Assembly: GCA_029959085.1 (NCBI GenBank)
Contig: JARWIR010000043.1
Span: 3,782,001-3,846,000 of the forward strand
Reading direction: 5' to 3'
DNA length: 64,000 nucleotides
Source: Nemophila menziesii
Taxonomy: Eukaryota > Streptophyta > Magnoliopsida > Boraginales > Hydrophyllaceae
Made by a program: the position numbers and the translations under genes
The notes under the pieces: model-generated
Database searches by the model: none
Told to the model about the DNA's origin: nothing
What the model saw: the letters and a program-made list of their open reading frames with translations, nothing else
Part shown: positions 34,491 to 46,658 of the stretch, piece after piece
How the letters are laid out: the number at the start of each line of letters is the position of its first letter
How positions within the stretch are numbered: the stretch's first letter is position 1

Positions 34491-35616
34491 TTGGAGGATG
34501 TACTCTCAGAGTGGTAATTTGTGGAGTCAGTGGGCACATATCAACATCATCAAAGAAAAGTGTATATGGAGTTTTGACTCAAAACAAAGTTATACTTGGG
34601 TTTGGAAGCAGCAATTAAAACTTAGGAAAGATGCATTCAATTTCAGTTCACATACAGTTAAAGATGGTAACAATACTTTCTAACTATAGGATAAATGGAT
34701 TAACAACAATAGTGTAACTAATATCCTAAATACTGAAGTTGATAAATTTAATTCTTGCTGTAACAAGACAGTTGGTTTATGCTTTGGGGAAAATCATTGG
34801 AGACTCCCACCATGTACTGGTAGTATTTTTCCTTTCCTTCATAATCATTTATTATCTACAGGTATAGATAGTATATCCTGGAGTGAGAATATCAAATATA
34901 ATTTCTCATTTCGGAAAACTTTGATAAAAATCACAGAAGATAAGCAAATTGTGAACTGGATCAGGATTGCGTAGGCCAAAATCTGTTTTCTGAGGTGCTC
35001 TTTCACATCTTAGTTAGTTGTTCAAAACAGATTACCCACGAAGAAGAGAATGATGTATTAGGGATTTCAAATAGATCCTCTTTGTGTATTCTGTAAAGGT
35101 ATGATTGAAGATTTAGATCACTTACTCGTTAGTTGTCCCTTTGCTTCGAGAAATTTGAGTAAAGTATTGAATGAGTGTGGGCTTCAAAATTCCCAAAATG
35201 ATTTGCAACAGCTGATTGATTATGTGCTGCAATTGAACCTGAATGAAGAGGAATTACTCATTATTAGTGTATGTATTACTGCCTACATATACTGTATATG
35301 GGGTGAGAGAAATGCGAGGGTTCATGGTGAGCTAATCGAAATGAAGAGAAAGTATTGAATCGTATCTTCTCTCTCGTGTCTATTAAGGTGAAAAACAAGA
35401 AATTTAAAAAGAAGAGGGCAATTGATTTATATGTTAAGTTAATGTCATATTTAGCCTTAACAGTTTCTATATGTTTTATTTTTAGCCCAAATATTTAGGT
35501 TTTTAGTATTTAGCAACATAGGTTTAAATATATCCTCCCTGGATATATATGTTGTACAAGATAATGGTTTTTTTACCTTATTTCTATAAAATTTGATTTG
35601 CCGATAAAAAAAAATA
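34490..35616 (+). mobile_element. 5'-truncated LINE with zinc-binding RT region
   Basis: Broken plus-strand frames read the C-terminal zinc-binding region of plant LINE reverse transcriptases. A tract-like W-x-W segment is followed by a region ending DPLCVFCKGMIEDLDHLLVS, with the Cys/His pattern C-x2-C-x6-H. Then SVCITAYIYCIWGERNARVH follows. The element ends in ATTTGCCGATAAAAAAAA at about 35598-35615, a common plant LINE tail. Stops at several points make it a pseudo-element. Confidence 0.75.
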
Positions 35617-36900
35617 CCCTTTTTTTCCGAAAAAGCATAATATTAAAATAAAGAGTTCAAAGAAATTACATTGTTAAACAAAAACTAGAATACCCAGAGA
35701 AAAGGGATGTCCAACAAAAAAATGGTAAGCAAAACAAGACAAGAGATAAAATCCTTTGTCAACCTTCTAATATCTATAATATCATCTGAAATCTTTTTGG
35801 AAGGTAACTGCTGATACAACTGGGAGGATCATAGATCCAAAAATAATCAGAGGGGACACCATCATGGATACCATAATATATAGTCGATCAAGTCGACATC
35901 CATGAATAGTGGTAATGGTAATCATCCAAAGATACCATAAAAACAATGGTTTTGGTCTGGTGCCTAGGAGTTCCCAAATGGATAAAAAGTTTGAAAAGGT
36001 AACTACTAAAGAAACCACCCACCGTTTTATTACCGACTAAATTATTCAAACAAGCATGATAAAGATATGGATAAAGATTCAAGTGTCGGAGCAGAGCCTT
36101 TGAGGGAAGATATAATGGATTCTTACCAATCTCTTAAAAAAGAAGTCAAAAAAAACCCACATCCCTCTATCCACCACCATTGGCAAATAATAGTATAATT
36201 CAAATTTGACAACTGAATTCCAAAGAAAAAAAATAAACAATTTGAGAGAGCTGGAGGATTAATGGCCCAAGTAATCATAATTTTTTGGGAGATAAGACCG
36301 ATCTACCCCTAATCCTCTAAGTCGAGAGAGTAGATTATACCAGCCAAAGCTTTGTCAATTTTCGAGTGGTGTCAAAAAAATCTTGAACGATGCCAATAAA
36401 CACTTAAGCATTTCAACCAAGCTAGATCTAATAACAAGGTACATCTCATTAGGACAAAACAAAACCGCATCCAGAAAAAACATATCTCTACAAGAAATTA
36501 TAAAATAGCCAAGAGGAATAAGTGAAACAAAAAAAAGATTTAGCAGAGCAAAAATTAACCTTAACTCAACATATTCCAATACATAATAGAACTCTCGATA
36601 ACAAACAAGCATGTCCAAGGCGCGAGACACTGTGGAGCCACAACTGCTCAAATTTTCGGGAGAAAAGAATGATGTGACTAATAGAAAAACCTAAATAATA
36701 ATAAGCCCAAAGCCAAATATAATAAAGGGTCACATATTATAGAAACAAAATAGTCCAAAACAAGAAGGCCCCAAAAGAGGCAACAATTACATCCAACAAA
36801 CCCAACCACATACGAATCCAAGCCTATTTTATGAAGAAGTCTATGAACTGGGCGGAAGTTTAAACCAAGGAGATAAATTAGTCATAAATTACCAAGGAGA
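35617..36900 (-). mobile_element. Possible LINE 3' end, minus orientation
   Basis: It starts with a T-run and CCGAAAAAGCATAATATTAAA. This parallels the tail of the LINE at 31275 (GTTCGAAAGAAGCATAAATTAAA). The tail of the plus LINE at 34490-35616 abuts it tail to tail. No coding match was recognised further in, so the extent is uncertain. Confidence 0.3.
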
Positions 36901-37710
36901 TAGATTATAAATACCTGGATTATAAGGGTATCCCAAACAAATATGTTTACTCTAAAAATAGGGCAGAAAAAATCACTATGCGGCATTTGGAGGGCCACAC
37001 CAGATGAAAGGATAGATAATAGAGCAAGATATATCTACTATCATTACCAGGACAAAAATAATACCCATATATTTAAATCTTATGTATGTGTAATTTGATG
37101 AGGGGACAAAACACTTTGGAGTAAACAAAATGTGATATACGGTAAGGGAGAGTATGGGTAGGTTTCACACGTTTTTTAGGCTAGTTTAGACCCAAGGGTA
37201 ATGATATCACTTCAATGAATTCCAAGTTTAATCTAATGGTAGGGTAAAAAAATCTTACCTCCACGTTAACTCGGGTTACCTTAAGCAGTCAACTTTGGTA
37301 AAAACGTTTTAACACTTAATTTTATTAAACTTGGACATAAATATGAAAAATTGTAACCATTAATAATTTATACAATTATTATTACAAACGAACAAGATTA
37401 CGAAATATAAGTTACAAAAAACAAAGTAGAAAAGTTGAACTAAGCTTAGCATTAATCTGATCAGGCAGCGTAGAATTACCTTCTTCTAGTATTGGTGATT
37501 TTGTGATCTCATTTGGATCATTATCCTAATCATTTTATTAGGGAAAAATATTGTTATAGAGACGAGAAATGGATCAATTTATAAAATCAAGAATTCATAC
37601 TTTTTTGCTTTCCATTTTGTCTTTTGATTCCGTCATAATGTTGCAGTTGTTAACAAAAGTTTAGTATGTTCATAAATTTGCTTCTTATGGTAAATATTAC
37701 GTATAAATCG
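36901..37710. other. Intergenic, nothing recognised
   Basis: AT-rich sequence with no supported frame or repeat. Confidence 0.55.
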
Positions 37711-39512
37711 GTGATATGATGTCTCCCTATTTGTTCTAATTATTAGCCCTTTGGAGACATCATTTTAGGTGAATTATTGACTTATTAGATAGACTTTTAT
37801 GCATAATTTGTCATATTACACTTTTCTCCTTGGAATTTAACTAATTGCATTTTCTGAGCTTTTGTGCGTAAATTTGACTATTTTTTATGCAAAGTTAAAT
37901 AGGTTCTTGAATTTCATGAAATACCAATCCAAGGTGGGAAGTGAGAATAAAGTCTTAGTGTATTTTATAGTGTTAGGAAATGATTTTGAGTCGAGTTTCT
38001 ATTTTTAGAGTACACTTTCCTATTTCGATTTCTTGATTTATTGATTTATTCTTTTTAAGCATATGCGGTTTAATTATTTATTTAATGTGAAGCTTTAAGA
38101 GATAAATGGTAATTACTTAGAGGCCAAGTCAAGATAAAGATGAAAGGAAAGAAGATTTACATGGAAATAAGAAGATTTAGGAAAGATTTATTCAAAGGAG
38201 GAAAAGATAAAGCTGCCTTTTGAAATCTGAAAATCCAGCCACGTTTTAGAGATTAAATCATAATAAAAGATTGGCATGGATTCTGGACTAGTGGTCTGCA
38301 CCAATAGAAAGCTCTTTCCAAGACAAGCAGTTTCATATATTGGAACTTCTCAAACGGATAAGTATTGAAAAAGATATGACCAAATCAAATCAGCAGAATC
38401 TTATCTTTTAAAGCTACGAATTTGAGAGTCTTTGACTTGTCTTCCACTCCAAGCAAAATTCGACCTAGGGTCCTCCAACACCTATAAATACACCCCTTAA
38501 CCTCCTCTTTTACAAACACTTCATATCATTATAAAAGAGGCTTAAGGATTCAAGTCAGAGCAAGCAGGAAGGAAGAACGCTGAGAGTTGGAGACTGTCTA
38601 TATCTCTGATTCAAAGCCAAACCCAACCTCTTAATTAGGTTCCTTTATTTTCAGTCTGTAAAACATTATGTCTTTTAATTTCATTGTTTTAGTTTTATTT
38701 TCCATTATGAGCTAAACTTCTTAAGTGCTTGAGAATCTCTATAAGGGTTGAACCTTAATTTATTTACTGAATGCTTTCTGATTTGGGATTTTTATAATTT
38801 AATTCGAATTGAGTAATTTAGTATTGTTTGTTATCGTAAGTTAATTTCACTATATTTAATTTGGCCATTTAGACATAGGTTTGAGTAATTAGGCTATTCC
38901 AATTAGTGGCGATTGGATCATCTTGACGGGGGGTTTAATTACTGACATAGGTAATAAACGTAAGATATAAATTATTGATCCTGACAGACTTAGTTAATCT
39001 TATAGCCAATTGGGTAGAAAACTTGACATTCGAAGGTGGATTATGATCGCCCTGACGGGGTTTGTAACACCTGAGAATAGCTCCTAAGTCCACCCTGACG
39101 GGGGTTAGGAGAATCTAGAATCCCGACTATTTCTAGTTACTAGTTTGTCCCTTAGAAGAAGCATTTTATTTTGGTAAAACCTAACGTGACTCAAGTACTA
39201 TTCTCTCACCCTTTTAGTCTCTTTATATTTACTTTCTTGCATTAGTTTGATTTTAGTTTAATATTTAATTTATTTGCACTTTAGTCCTTTAATCAAAAAT
39301 CAAATAAAAATCTATTTTCTTCACTTTTAATTTTCATTCAAGCAACTAGTTCCATTTATTGCATAACACTTTAAATCATACCTAATCCGTCCCTGAGATC
39401 GAAATCCCGTTTACCGGATATTACTTGGACGACCGGTACACTTGCGGTACGTGTCTTGCCTTTTTAGGTGTGTTTATTTAGAACACACTAGGAGACACCA
39501 TGATATTACACG
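37711..39512 (+). mobile_element. Probable solo LTR, Ty3/gypsy-like
   Basis: It begins GATGTCTCCCTATTTG and ends CACTAGGAGACACCAT, with GATAT on both sides (about 37706 and 39513). It is homologous to the inverted LTR at 8705-10228, sharing start, end and several internal blocks. The repeated CTGACGGGG motifs (38930-39110) and the segment around GACCGGTACACTTGCGGTAC near the 3' end resemble the end of large plant LTRs. No internal coding region or primer site is seen on either side, so a solo LTR is the simplest reading. Confidence 0.6.
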
Positions 39513-39514
39513 TA

Positions 39515-39690
39515 CAACTCGTTGATTGACACGTACAACTCGTTGTTATTACACGTACATCCCATTGCGACAATCAATTGTTATTACACGTACAATCCCT
39601 TAGTATGTCTATGTAACCCACTATTTTATACTGTCAACTCAATATTTTTTTTACATTCAACCCACTACCTTTTACTACGTTTTTAGTTCT
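39515..39690. repeat. Short tandem repeats of TTATTACACGTACAA
   Basis: Four or five degenerate copies of an ACACGTACAACTC(G)TTG motif (39508-39600) followed by looser CAACCCACTA repeats. Confidence 0.55.
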
Positions 39691-40990
39691 TGAACACTCT
39701 CTTTTGTTTCTTCGGTTGTATGCACATACATGTTTGGCTCCGAAGGTTGTTGATTTGGCAATTCAAGGAAGCGATATAATTCTTCATGATGAAATAGGAA
39801 ATGTTATGAAATGTTTTAGTTGTTTTGGTAATAGAACTTAGTTATGGAAAATGGATTTTATTTATAGAATATTTTGTTATTAATTATGGTGACCAAGTGT
39901 AGTTATTTATAGAATATTTTGTTATTTATAGAATATTTTGGCTAGAATTATTGGGTTATGGACTTCATGAGTAATCACCCTTAGCATTATTAGAATATTC
40001 GTTATCTACGAATATTAAATAAATAAAATAAGTTAACAATAAGATTACCAGAAACTAATTTTTAACTATTTATTAATTAGAAGAATTAGAATCCCATTAG
40101 TAAAAGGAGTTGTAGTTGCATAGGTCTATGTTTAATATTTAAATAAGATATTGAGACAATGCGACTAAATATTATTGATTTTCCAGCAAAAAGAAATGAC
40201 TTCCACCTTCCCCTTTTCCTTCTTCCTAGACTCACCAAGAGAAGAAGAAACAAGTATATGTCTCTTCTTTTGGTCTTGTGTTCTTGGTCAGATTAATTTC
40301 AAAAAATTCCAATATATGAAATTACGAGTCCACTCTCGTAAGACAAGATATTACCACTGACTGGAGAAGGTAAAATTAGCCAGAGATATTCAGTTAAGTC
40401 AAATAATTCTTGAAGTAAGAGATCAAAATAGGTTTTCGTTTGGTGTAGCATATTTTCGCATCAATCCAACCTGAGCCATCTCTACAAAACTGACATAACT
40501 TTCTCATCCAAACTCGGAATACAAAATATTGGTTGCCACATAAATTTGATTCTTAGATATTTTTAGACGTATAAGGACAAGAACATGGGTCCTTACCAAT
40601 TATTTGCAGCAACTTGTGAAAGTTAACATACAGTTACATGAGACAACGATGTAATCAATACCCAGTGATTTCCACTAGGTATTCCTTTTAAGCCACGGTT
40701 TATTTATCTTTCATATATTTAATTTTATGTGACTTAGTCATTATTTTATTAAATCATAGCATGCTAGATTTATACGAAAAATGGTGTTTTTGCATGAATT
40801 TATCAATTATTTTTAAAATATCGAGCCTTAGGTGACCCATAAGAATCCAACAATCATTGCAATATATTCCTCTATACTGGATTTGGTCCTACCAGATTTA
40901 TTCAAGATAGAGTGTTTCAATGAGTTATACCTACTTTAGGATGATATCATGTTAATATAAATAACAATAATTTCCAAAATTCTTAATCGC
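39691..40990. other. Intergenic, nothing recognised
   Basis: AT-rich. The frames in it are short and lack recognisable domains. Confidence 0.5.
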
Positions 40991-40999
40991 CTCATCTGG

Positions 41000-41690
41000 C
41001 TTCAACTAGCTCATGGACATAAAATCTTAATTCGATGAAAAATCCCCAAGTCTTTCATCTGAGTGACTAAACTTACTTCAATTGTCTCATGGACATAGAA
41101 TATTACTTGGATAGAAGATCCTCTAGTCTTCATTCAAACTACCAATTAGAGTTCAACTAGCTCATTCCCATAATATCTTACTTGGATAAAAAGTCCCAAA
41201 TCCTTTAAGTTGAGCTCCTACGACGACTTCAACTTGATCATTGCCATATAATCTTGCTTGGATGAAACATCCCAAAGTCTTTCAGTCGAGCTACTAAGCC
41301 TACTTGAACCGGGTCACTATAAAATCTTACTTGAATGAAAAATCCTCAAGTCTTTCATTCAAGCTCCTAAGCCGACTTCAACTATCTCGTGGCTATAAAT
41401 CTTACTTTGATGAAAAATCCCAAAGCATTTTGGTCGATCTTCTAATACTACCTCAACTATAACATGGACATATAATATCTTACTTGGATGCAAGGTATCC
41501 AAGTCCTTCATTATAGCTCTTAGCCGACTTAAACTGGTTCATAACCATTAAGTTTTACTTGGACAAACTCCCCTAAGCCTATACAAGTCAAGCGCCTCAG
41601 ACGACTTCAACTGGCTCATGGACATTGAATTTTACTTGATGAATAATTACAAAGGAAAGAAGACGTTAAAATAGCCAGAGAAGTCAACAA
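41000..41690. repeat. 75-bp minisatellite, about nine copies
   Basis: A unit of 74-78 bp recurs about nine times, with the motif CTCATGGACATA..ATCTTACTTGGATGAAAAATCC..AAGTCTTTCA..GAGCTCCTAAGCCGACTTCAACT. Copies are degenerate. Registers are at about 41010, 41086, 41160, 41236, 41313, 41385, 41461, 41538 and 41617. Such arrays occur in untranslated parts of plant LTR retrotransposons, but no element ends were found around it. Confidence 0.8.
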
Positions 41691-43620
41691 AGAATCTAAT
41701 TTACAAGCAATAAAGACTTTCAAAAAATTTTAACTAAAAAAACCTTGTGATTAGGAGGGTGGAAAGACAATAAATCTGTTAGATATTTTGGAACCCTATG
41801 CAAGAGTTATCAAGGTAATAATTTCCTAGGGAGTTCAAACCAAGAGATATACGAGAAAACTTAGTCACACGCGTAGGCCAACAACTCTGGGGAAATAAGG
41901 TCAAGATAGTAATCAGGAAATTAATTATGGCTCAGTGCCCTCGATCTCCTTAGAGTGAAGGGTTAGGCCAGTTTACCCCGACCCAAGTGGGTAACCGATA
42001 AGCCAAAATTGTCCACGACCAGCCAATGGACGAAGTTACTTATCTAATTGGCATATCTTAGCCACCATTGCCGGCCACACATCTAACATCGCGGGTAGAA
42101 GACCGACTACAAGAAGAACAATACATCGTCTGTTCAATCTAATCATCTACCTAAAACTAATTCTAATCATGTCGAGCTCACTAGGTGGTGGGATCTCGTC
42201 CTTATAGACTGGGTAAGTTGTAAAATAACGCAAACGACTAAGGATATGATTTGAGAATAAAGAGAGAAACTCTGATAGAGCACGATAAGAGATAAAATTT
42301 AGGAGGAGACTTAACTTATAAATAAGTCAACTATAATCAAACATTTGGCTTTTAAATACATGTAATCATTTCACAAGAATGTATCTCATTTTTTTATCGC
42401 AGCTACCACATGCATCTCATATGCCTCTCACCTGTTGATTCCTATATCACTATGGCCCCTATTCCATGTTACTTTATAGACTTGAGAGTTGGATTATAAT
42501 CAGGAATATACCTCACATTTGTCCATTAGGCGTGTTTTTTTAGGTACGTAGAGCATCATTCTTGGCATACCATCGCCGACCAGGATTTACCAGCCTAATT
42601 CAAACCATTAACTCACACTAGTTACAAAGTCCGAGACCAAAGAAACAAACACACTATCTGGTATAAATTTGCTTGATCACTTACAACTTATCCTCACCAT
42701 ATTTTATATAAGGGGATCTATTTGATACGCGAACTCACTTAGTGTCGGAGTGCCATCTAGTACATTGCTCAATGGTGAAACTAACACAATTGTTTGCTTC
42801 GTAATATGTGAAGAGACAATCTATCGACCCATTTATTTACATTTACACACAATGTGTGGATTTTAGTCGTTTCAACCACAAACCACTTAATAAAACCTTA
42901 TCATCGCCACTATAGAAATTCTAGTGACAACGAGTGACAATAATCGCTTAAGAACATATGTCAAAACAAGACCAAATGATCTTTACAATAGATTAATGGA
43001 CTATGTGAGGGATATGGAAAAACTATTTATAATCGAGCATATAAGATGAGGGTAAAATCTAGTACAAATAATAGTGTTGACGGCTCAATGAGTTATGTCG
43101 ACCATGCAGTAAAATTACAACACTTATAAAAAATGACTTTTAGTAGTCATTTTCTAAAACTCTAATAAGAAATTTGGGAATAAAAAAAGGGGGAAAAGTA
43201 CCATGTTAAGAGAGAAAAAGAGATACCCTTCATAACTCGTAAGGAGTTTCTTAAGAGTTTTTGCATCCTAAACTAAACCAGAGGTTTCGACTTTATATTT
43301 TATATAGAGATGAACAATAATATCAAAAATCCCATTTCGAATTATGGAAAAAACATTTAACAAGAGTCCTTGAAAAATATTTGTAGAAGTCTGCATTTAA
43401 AGTCTTGATAATAAAATTCATATTGTACTTTAAATTTATCATTTTATTCTTTTTGTTTTCGTGAAAATTGAATTTTTCAGTGACAATCTATTTTTTATTT
43501 TATTTTATATCTTTTTTTACTCATTTGTTTATTTTATTATTTATTAGGAAAATAAAATTCAAGTATAAACAATATCGGATGCATAAAATTTTTATCCAAA
43601 TTTTAATTCATCTTGGGATT
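41691..43620. other. Intergenic, possibly retroelement-derived
   Basis: No coding frame. Somewhat higher GC between 41860 and 42200 next to the minisatellite would fit a decayed LTR-retrotransposon leader, but I cannot name it. Confidence 0.4.
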
Positions 43621-43629
43621 TTTTTTTCC

Positions 43630-43976
43630 GTGAATACCCATTATTCAAATTTTGACAAATCAATACCCAAGTTACAAAAATAGACAAAAAGGTACCCAAC
43701 AATTCGTTTTTAGGCTCACGTTAGTACACGCCGTGAAGTTTGGCGTTAAATGTTACGTGCCAATAAATAACACAATGGTCCTATTTGCCAATAAAGAATG
43801 TTGATGACCTGTTTATCCACTTTTGTAATTTTAGATATTTCATTTCGGAGGGAAAAAGTAACAACATCATTGATACGTGACTTTTAACAGCAAATTTCAA
43901 GACGGGTGCTAATGGGAGCCTGAAAATGGTGTTAGGTTCTTATTTATACAATTTTGTAAATTTGAATAAAATCGCA
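43630..43976. mobile_element. Long-inverted-repeat MITE
   Basis: The left half (43640-43775, including TTTTTAGGCTCACGTTAG and GTTACGTGCCAAT) matches the inverse of the right half (43860-43976, including ATTTTCAGGCTCCCATTAG and GTCACGTATCAAT on the minus strand). TIRs are over 120 bp. No coding capacity. It could be a MULE-type or foldback MITE. Confidence 0.65.
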
Positions 43977-43981
43977 AAATA

Positions 43982-44254
43982 CTACCTCCATTCCATAATA
44001 ATTGATTCTTTAGAATTTTTCACACATATTAAGGAATCTAATAAGTAGGTAAAGTTTAGTTTAAAATGACTAATATATCCTTAATCATAAAAGAGAGAAA
44101 ATTAAATATTTAGTTGTTAAGAAATTTAAAAAAAAGAGTAGAATGATAAAAAAAAGTATTTATTTTACTTTAAAACTTTAAAACTTTAAAAATGACATAT
44201 ATTATGAAATATATCTTTTTTAGTAAAAAAACTATTATTATGGAATGAAGATAG
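43982..44254. mobile_element. Stowaway-type MITE
   Basis: Ends CTACCTCCATTCCATAATAATTG and inverse CTATCTTCATTCCATAATAATAG. TA duplicated at 43980-43981 and 44255-44256. Length 273 bp. Same family as the element in each array unit. Confidence 0.85.
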
Positions 44255-44378
44255 TAATAGGTATCTAGAAAAGAATTTTCCTTTTATCTTAAAAACCCGT
44301 GATTTTAGAAACTTAATTTTGAAAATAAAACATGACTTTTTGAACCACTTACACGAATGCTGTAGCGAGAGAAATGAG

Positions 44379-44634
44379 AACCTCGTTTGGTTCGTGAAAA
44401 CGATAGGTATTTTCTATTTTCATTTTTTATATTTTCTAAAATGCTAATGAAAACGTGTTTGGTTAAAGAAAATGAAATCAGTTTTTTAAAAAATAAAATA
44501 AAAACAATGCTATATTAGAGAACGTGAAATCGACGTTTTTCATATTTTTTAAAAATATTAAAACTGAAAACGAAAATCATTTTCTGAAAATATATTCAGA
44601 AAACAAAAAATGTTTTCATAAACTAAACAGGGCT
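44379..44634. mobile_element. Degraded PIF/Harbinger-like MITE
   Basis: Matches the MITE at 16121-16382 along its length (GAAAACGTGTTTGGTTAAAGAAAATG, given here in part, and CATAAACTAAACAGGGC at the end). Ends are decayed. Confidence 0.75.
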
Positions 44635-44639
44635 TAATT

Positions 44640-45240
44640 CTGAGAAAAAAGAAAAGAAATGGGAATTTTAATGTATCATTAACTATCGTTGAAAATAATA
44701 ATTGTTATTGCCCTTTATGACATACTTTTTCACTTATACATGAAGGTGGTGCTTTATAATTTTTCGACCGTTGCATCTTTTTTCCTCTATTGCCCTACCC
44801 TGGCCCATCACGCTCCTTTGTGACAGTTGCTAAAGTACCCAGCCCACAAACTTAATATGGTATAAAATCAACAATTTATAGTAAAAAGAAAATTAACCTC
44901 CTTAATTACCTGAAGCACGTGGCTTTACGTTTAACAAAATGTCTATTCTGTCCCAACTCAACATTTGAAACATAGTTTCTAGACTTAAGATCGAGGGCAA
45001 TATTGTAAAGTAGCATAAATCGAGTTTGAGACTTGTTACAAATGCTATTTAAGTGGAATTCTTGAGAGGCGTAATCCTCCGTAGGACAAGGAAACGTGGA
45101 ATTATCTAATTGGATACGAAGAATTATAGAGTAAGCCAAACTCAATATCGAGGCATAAAATAGTGCTCTTGTTTAAAATTCAAAAAATAATAATTTAAAT
45201 TCTCATCATTCTTCACCTCAACCTATTAATATAGTGTTAG
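44640..45240 (+). promoter_or_regulatory. Upstream region of the NET3-like gene
   Basis: AT-rich, no frame of note. It should contain the promoter of the gene that follows. A pyrimidine-rich, AG-rich leader starts about 45240. No specific site is assigned. Confidence 0.4.
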
Positions 45241-45456
45241 TTTCAGAGAAGAAGAGTGAGTAAGAAAGAAAAGGAGATTCTCTTTAGCTCACCAGGAATC
45301 ACAGTAAGTGTTTTTAAAAATAAATAAATTGGAGAGTCAGTTTGACTCAATATCTCTTGATAACTACCATACCGATAATTAGATTTATTTTTTGTTTGTT
45401 GGGGGGACTAAATGAAATTCAATTAGTTTACTAATTTGTTGTTTATGCAGAAGAAG

Positions 45457-46658
45457 ATGGTGGTGGTGGAGGAGGTGAAGAAGAAGATGATGTCATCATC
45501 ATCACAGTCACAGTGGTGGTGGTTGGATAACCAGAGTAAATCCAACACAAAGCGTTCTCCATGGCTCCAATCAACTCTCTCTGGTATAATTTCCCTCTCC
45601 AAATTTTGGAATTATTTTTCAAATTTATTTGACCGTTGGGATGTTTTTCTTATATGTCAATTTTTTATATAATTTTTCTATTTAGTTGTGTTTATATGTT
45701 GGGGGTTAAGAAAAACTATTTAATTTAATAAGTATATAATTTTTTGATTTATAGTGTAAATCCATGGAACTATTAGACAAATTTGTTAGATATCCAGATT
45801 TAAGAATGAAGATCCTTTAATCCAGGCAAATGGTTGTGGATCTTACATACTTGTGCCTCTTACAATGAACTAATTCTGTTTGGAATATAAAATTACGGGA
45901 TGTTGTGAACTTTTTTGACGTTATTGACAGAGCTGGATGAGAAGACACAGGAAATGTTGAAGCTAATTGAGGAAGATGCGGATTCATTTGCTAAGCGTGC
46001 GGAGATGTATTACAAGAAGAGACCAGAGCTAATCAACATGGTTGAGAATTTTTACAGAACCCATCGCTCATTAGCCGAGAGCTATGATCAGATCAAGTCT
46101 GAATCAAGTACTCGGCTCTTGACACCTTGGGCATCTCCATTGTCATTCACAAAGTATGAGTCAGCGAAATTGTCACTAAGTTCATCTCCATTGTCAGTGA
46201 CAAAGATTCTGCCAGGGAAGGTGCTAAGTTTCTCCGAGAAATCATATGACACTTGTTCAGATGACTATGCATTGGAGAATTCAGAGGATTCAGATGATTC
46301 AGATGATTCTGAGGTTGATGATCCAGAAGAAGGGGAAGAAGTAGATGAAGTGAAAAAAGAGGAAGAATCGATTGTGTTGGTTAAAGATGATGAAATGATG
46401 AAGCTGAGGGAAGAAATTGAACGACTGAAAGAAGAGAATAGGATTCAAAAGGAGGAATTAATGCAGAAAGATGAAGAGAAACGAGAAGTTATCAGGCAGC
46501 TGAGTGTAGCGGTGGAAATGGTTAGGGAGGAGAATGAAGAGCTGAAGAGGCGTGCTACTAAAAACACTCCAAAGAAATACAACGGAACAGCGGAATATAA
46601 CAAACTCAAAGAGGGGTTTTGGAAGAAGCTGTTCAGTCCTAATGTTGTTGCATTATAG
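45457..46658 (+). CDS. NET3-like actin-binding NAB-domain protein
   Basis: Two coding exons, 45457-45583 and 45931-46658, joined at GT-AG sites to give 284 residues. The junction restores [15 protein letters not shown]. Residues about 19-95 are a NAB domain: [22 protein letters not shown], then [19 protein letters not shown], then [15 protein letters not shown] domains bind filamentous actin in the plant-specific NETWORKED (KIP1-related) family at membranes. After a Ser-rich linker comes an acidic stretch ([13 protein letters not shown]) and a C-terminal coiled coil rich in Glu/Lys. The short length points to the NET3 class rather than NET1 or NET4. A 5'-untranslated exon probably ends at about 45302 (donor GTAAGTG) with the acceptor at 45450. 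Confidence 0.88.

Noticed and set aside
41000..41690. CRISPR-like array
   Set aside because: Units are direct, contiguous and degenerate with no constant-repeat/unique-spacer pattern, and the genome is eukaryotic. It is a minisatellite.
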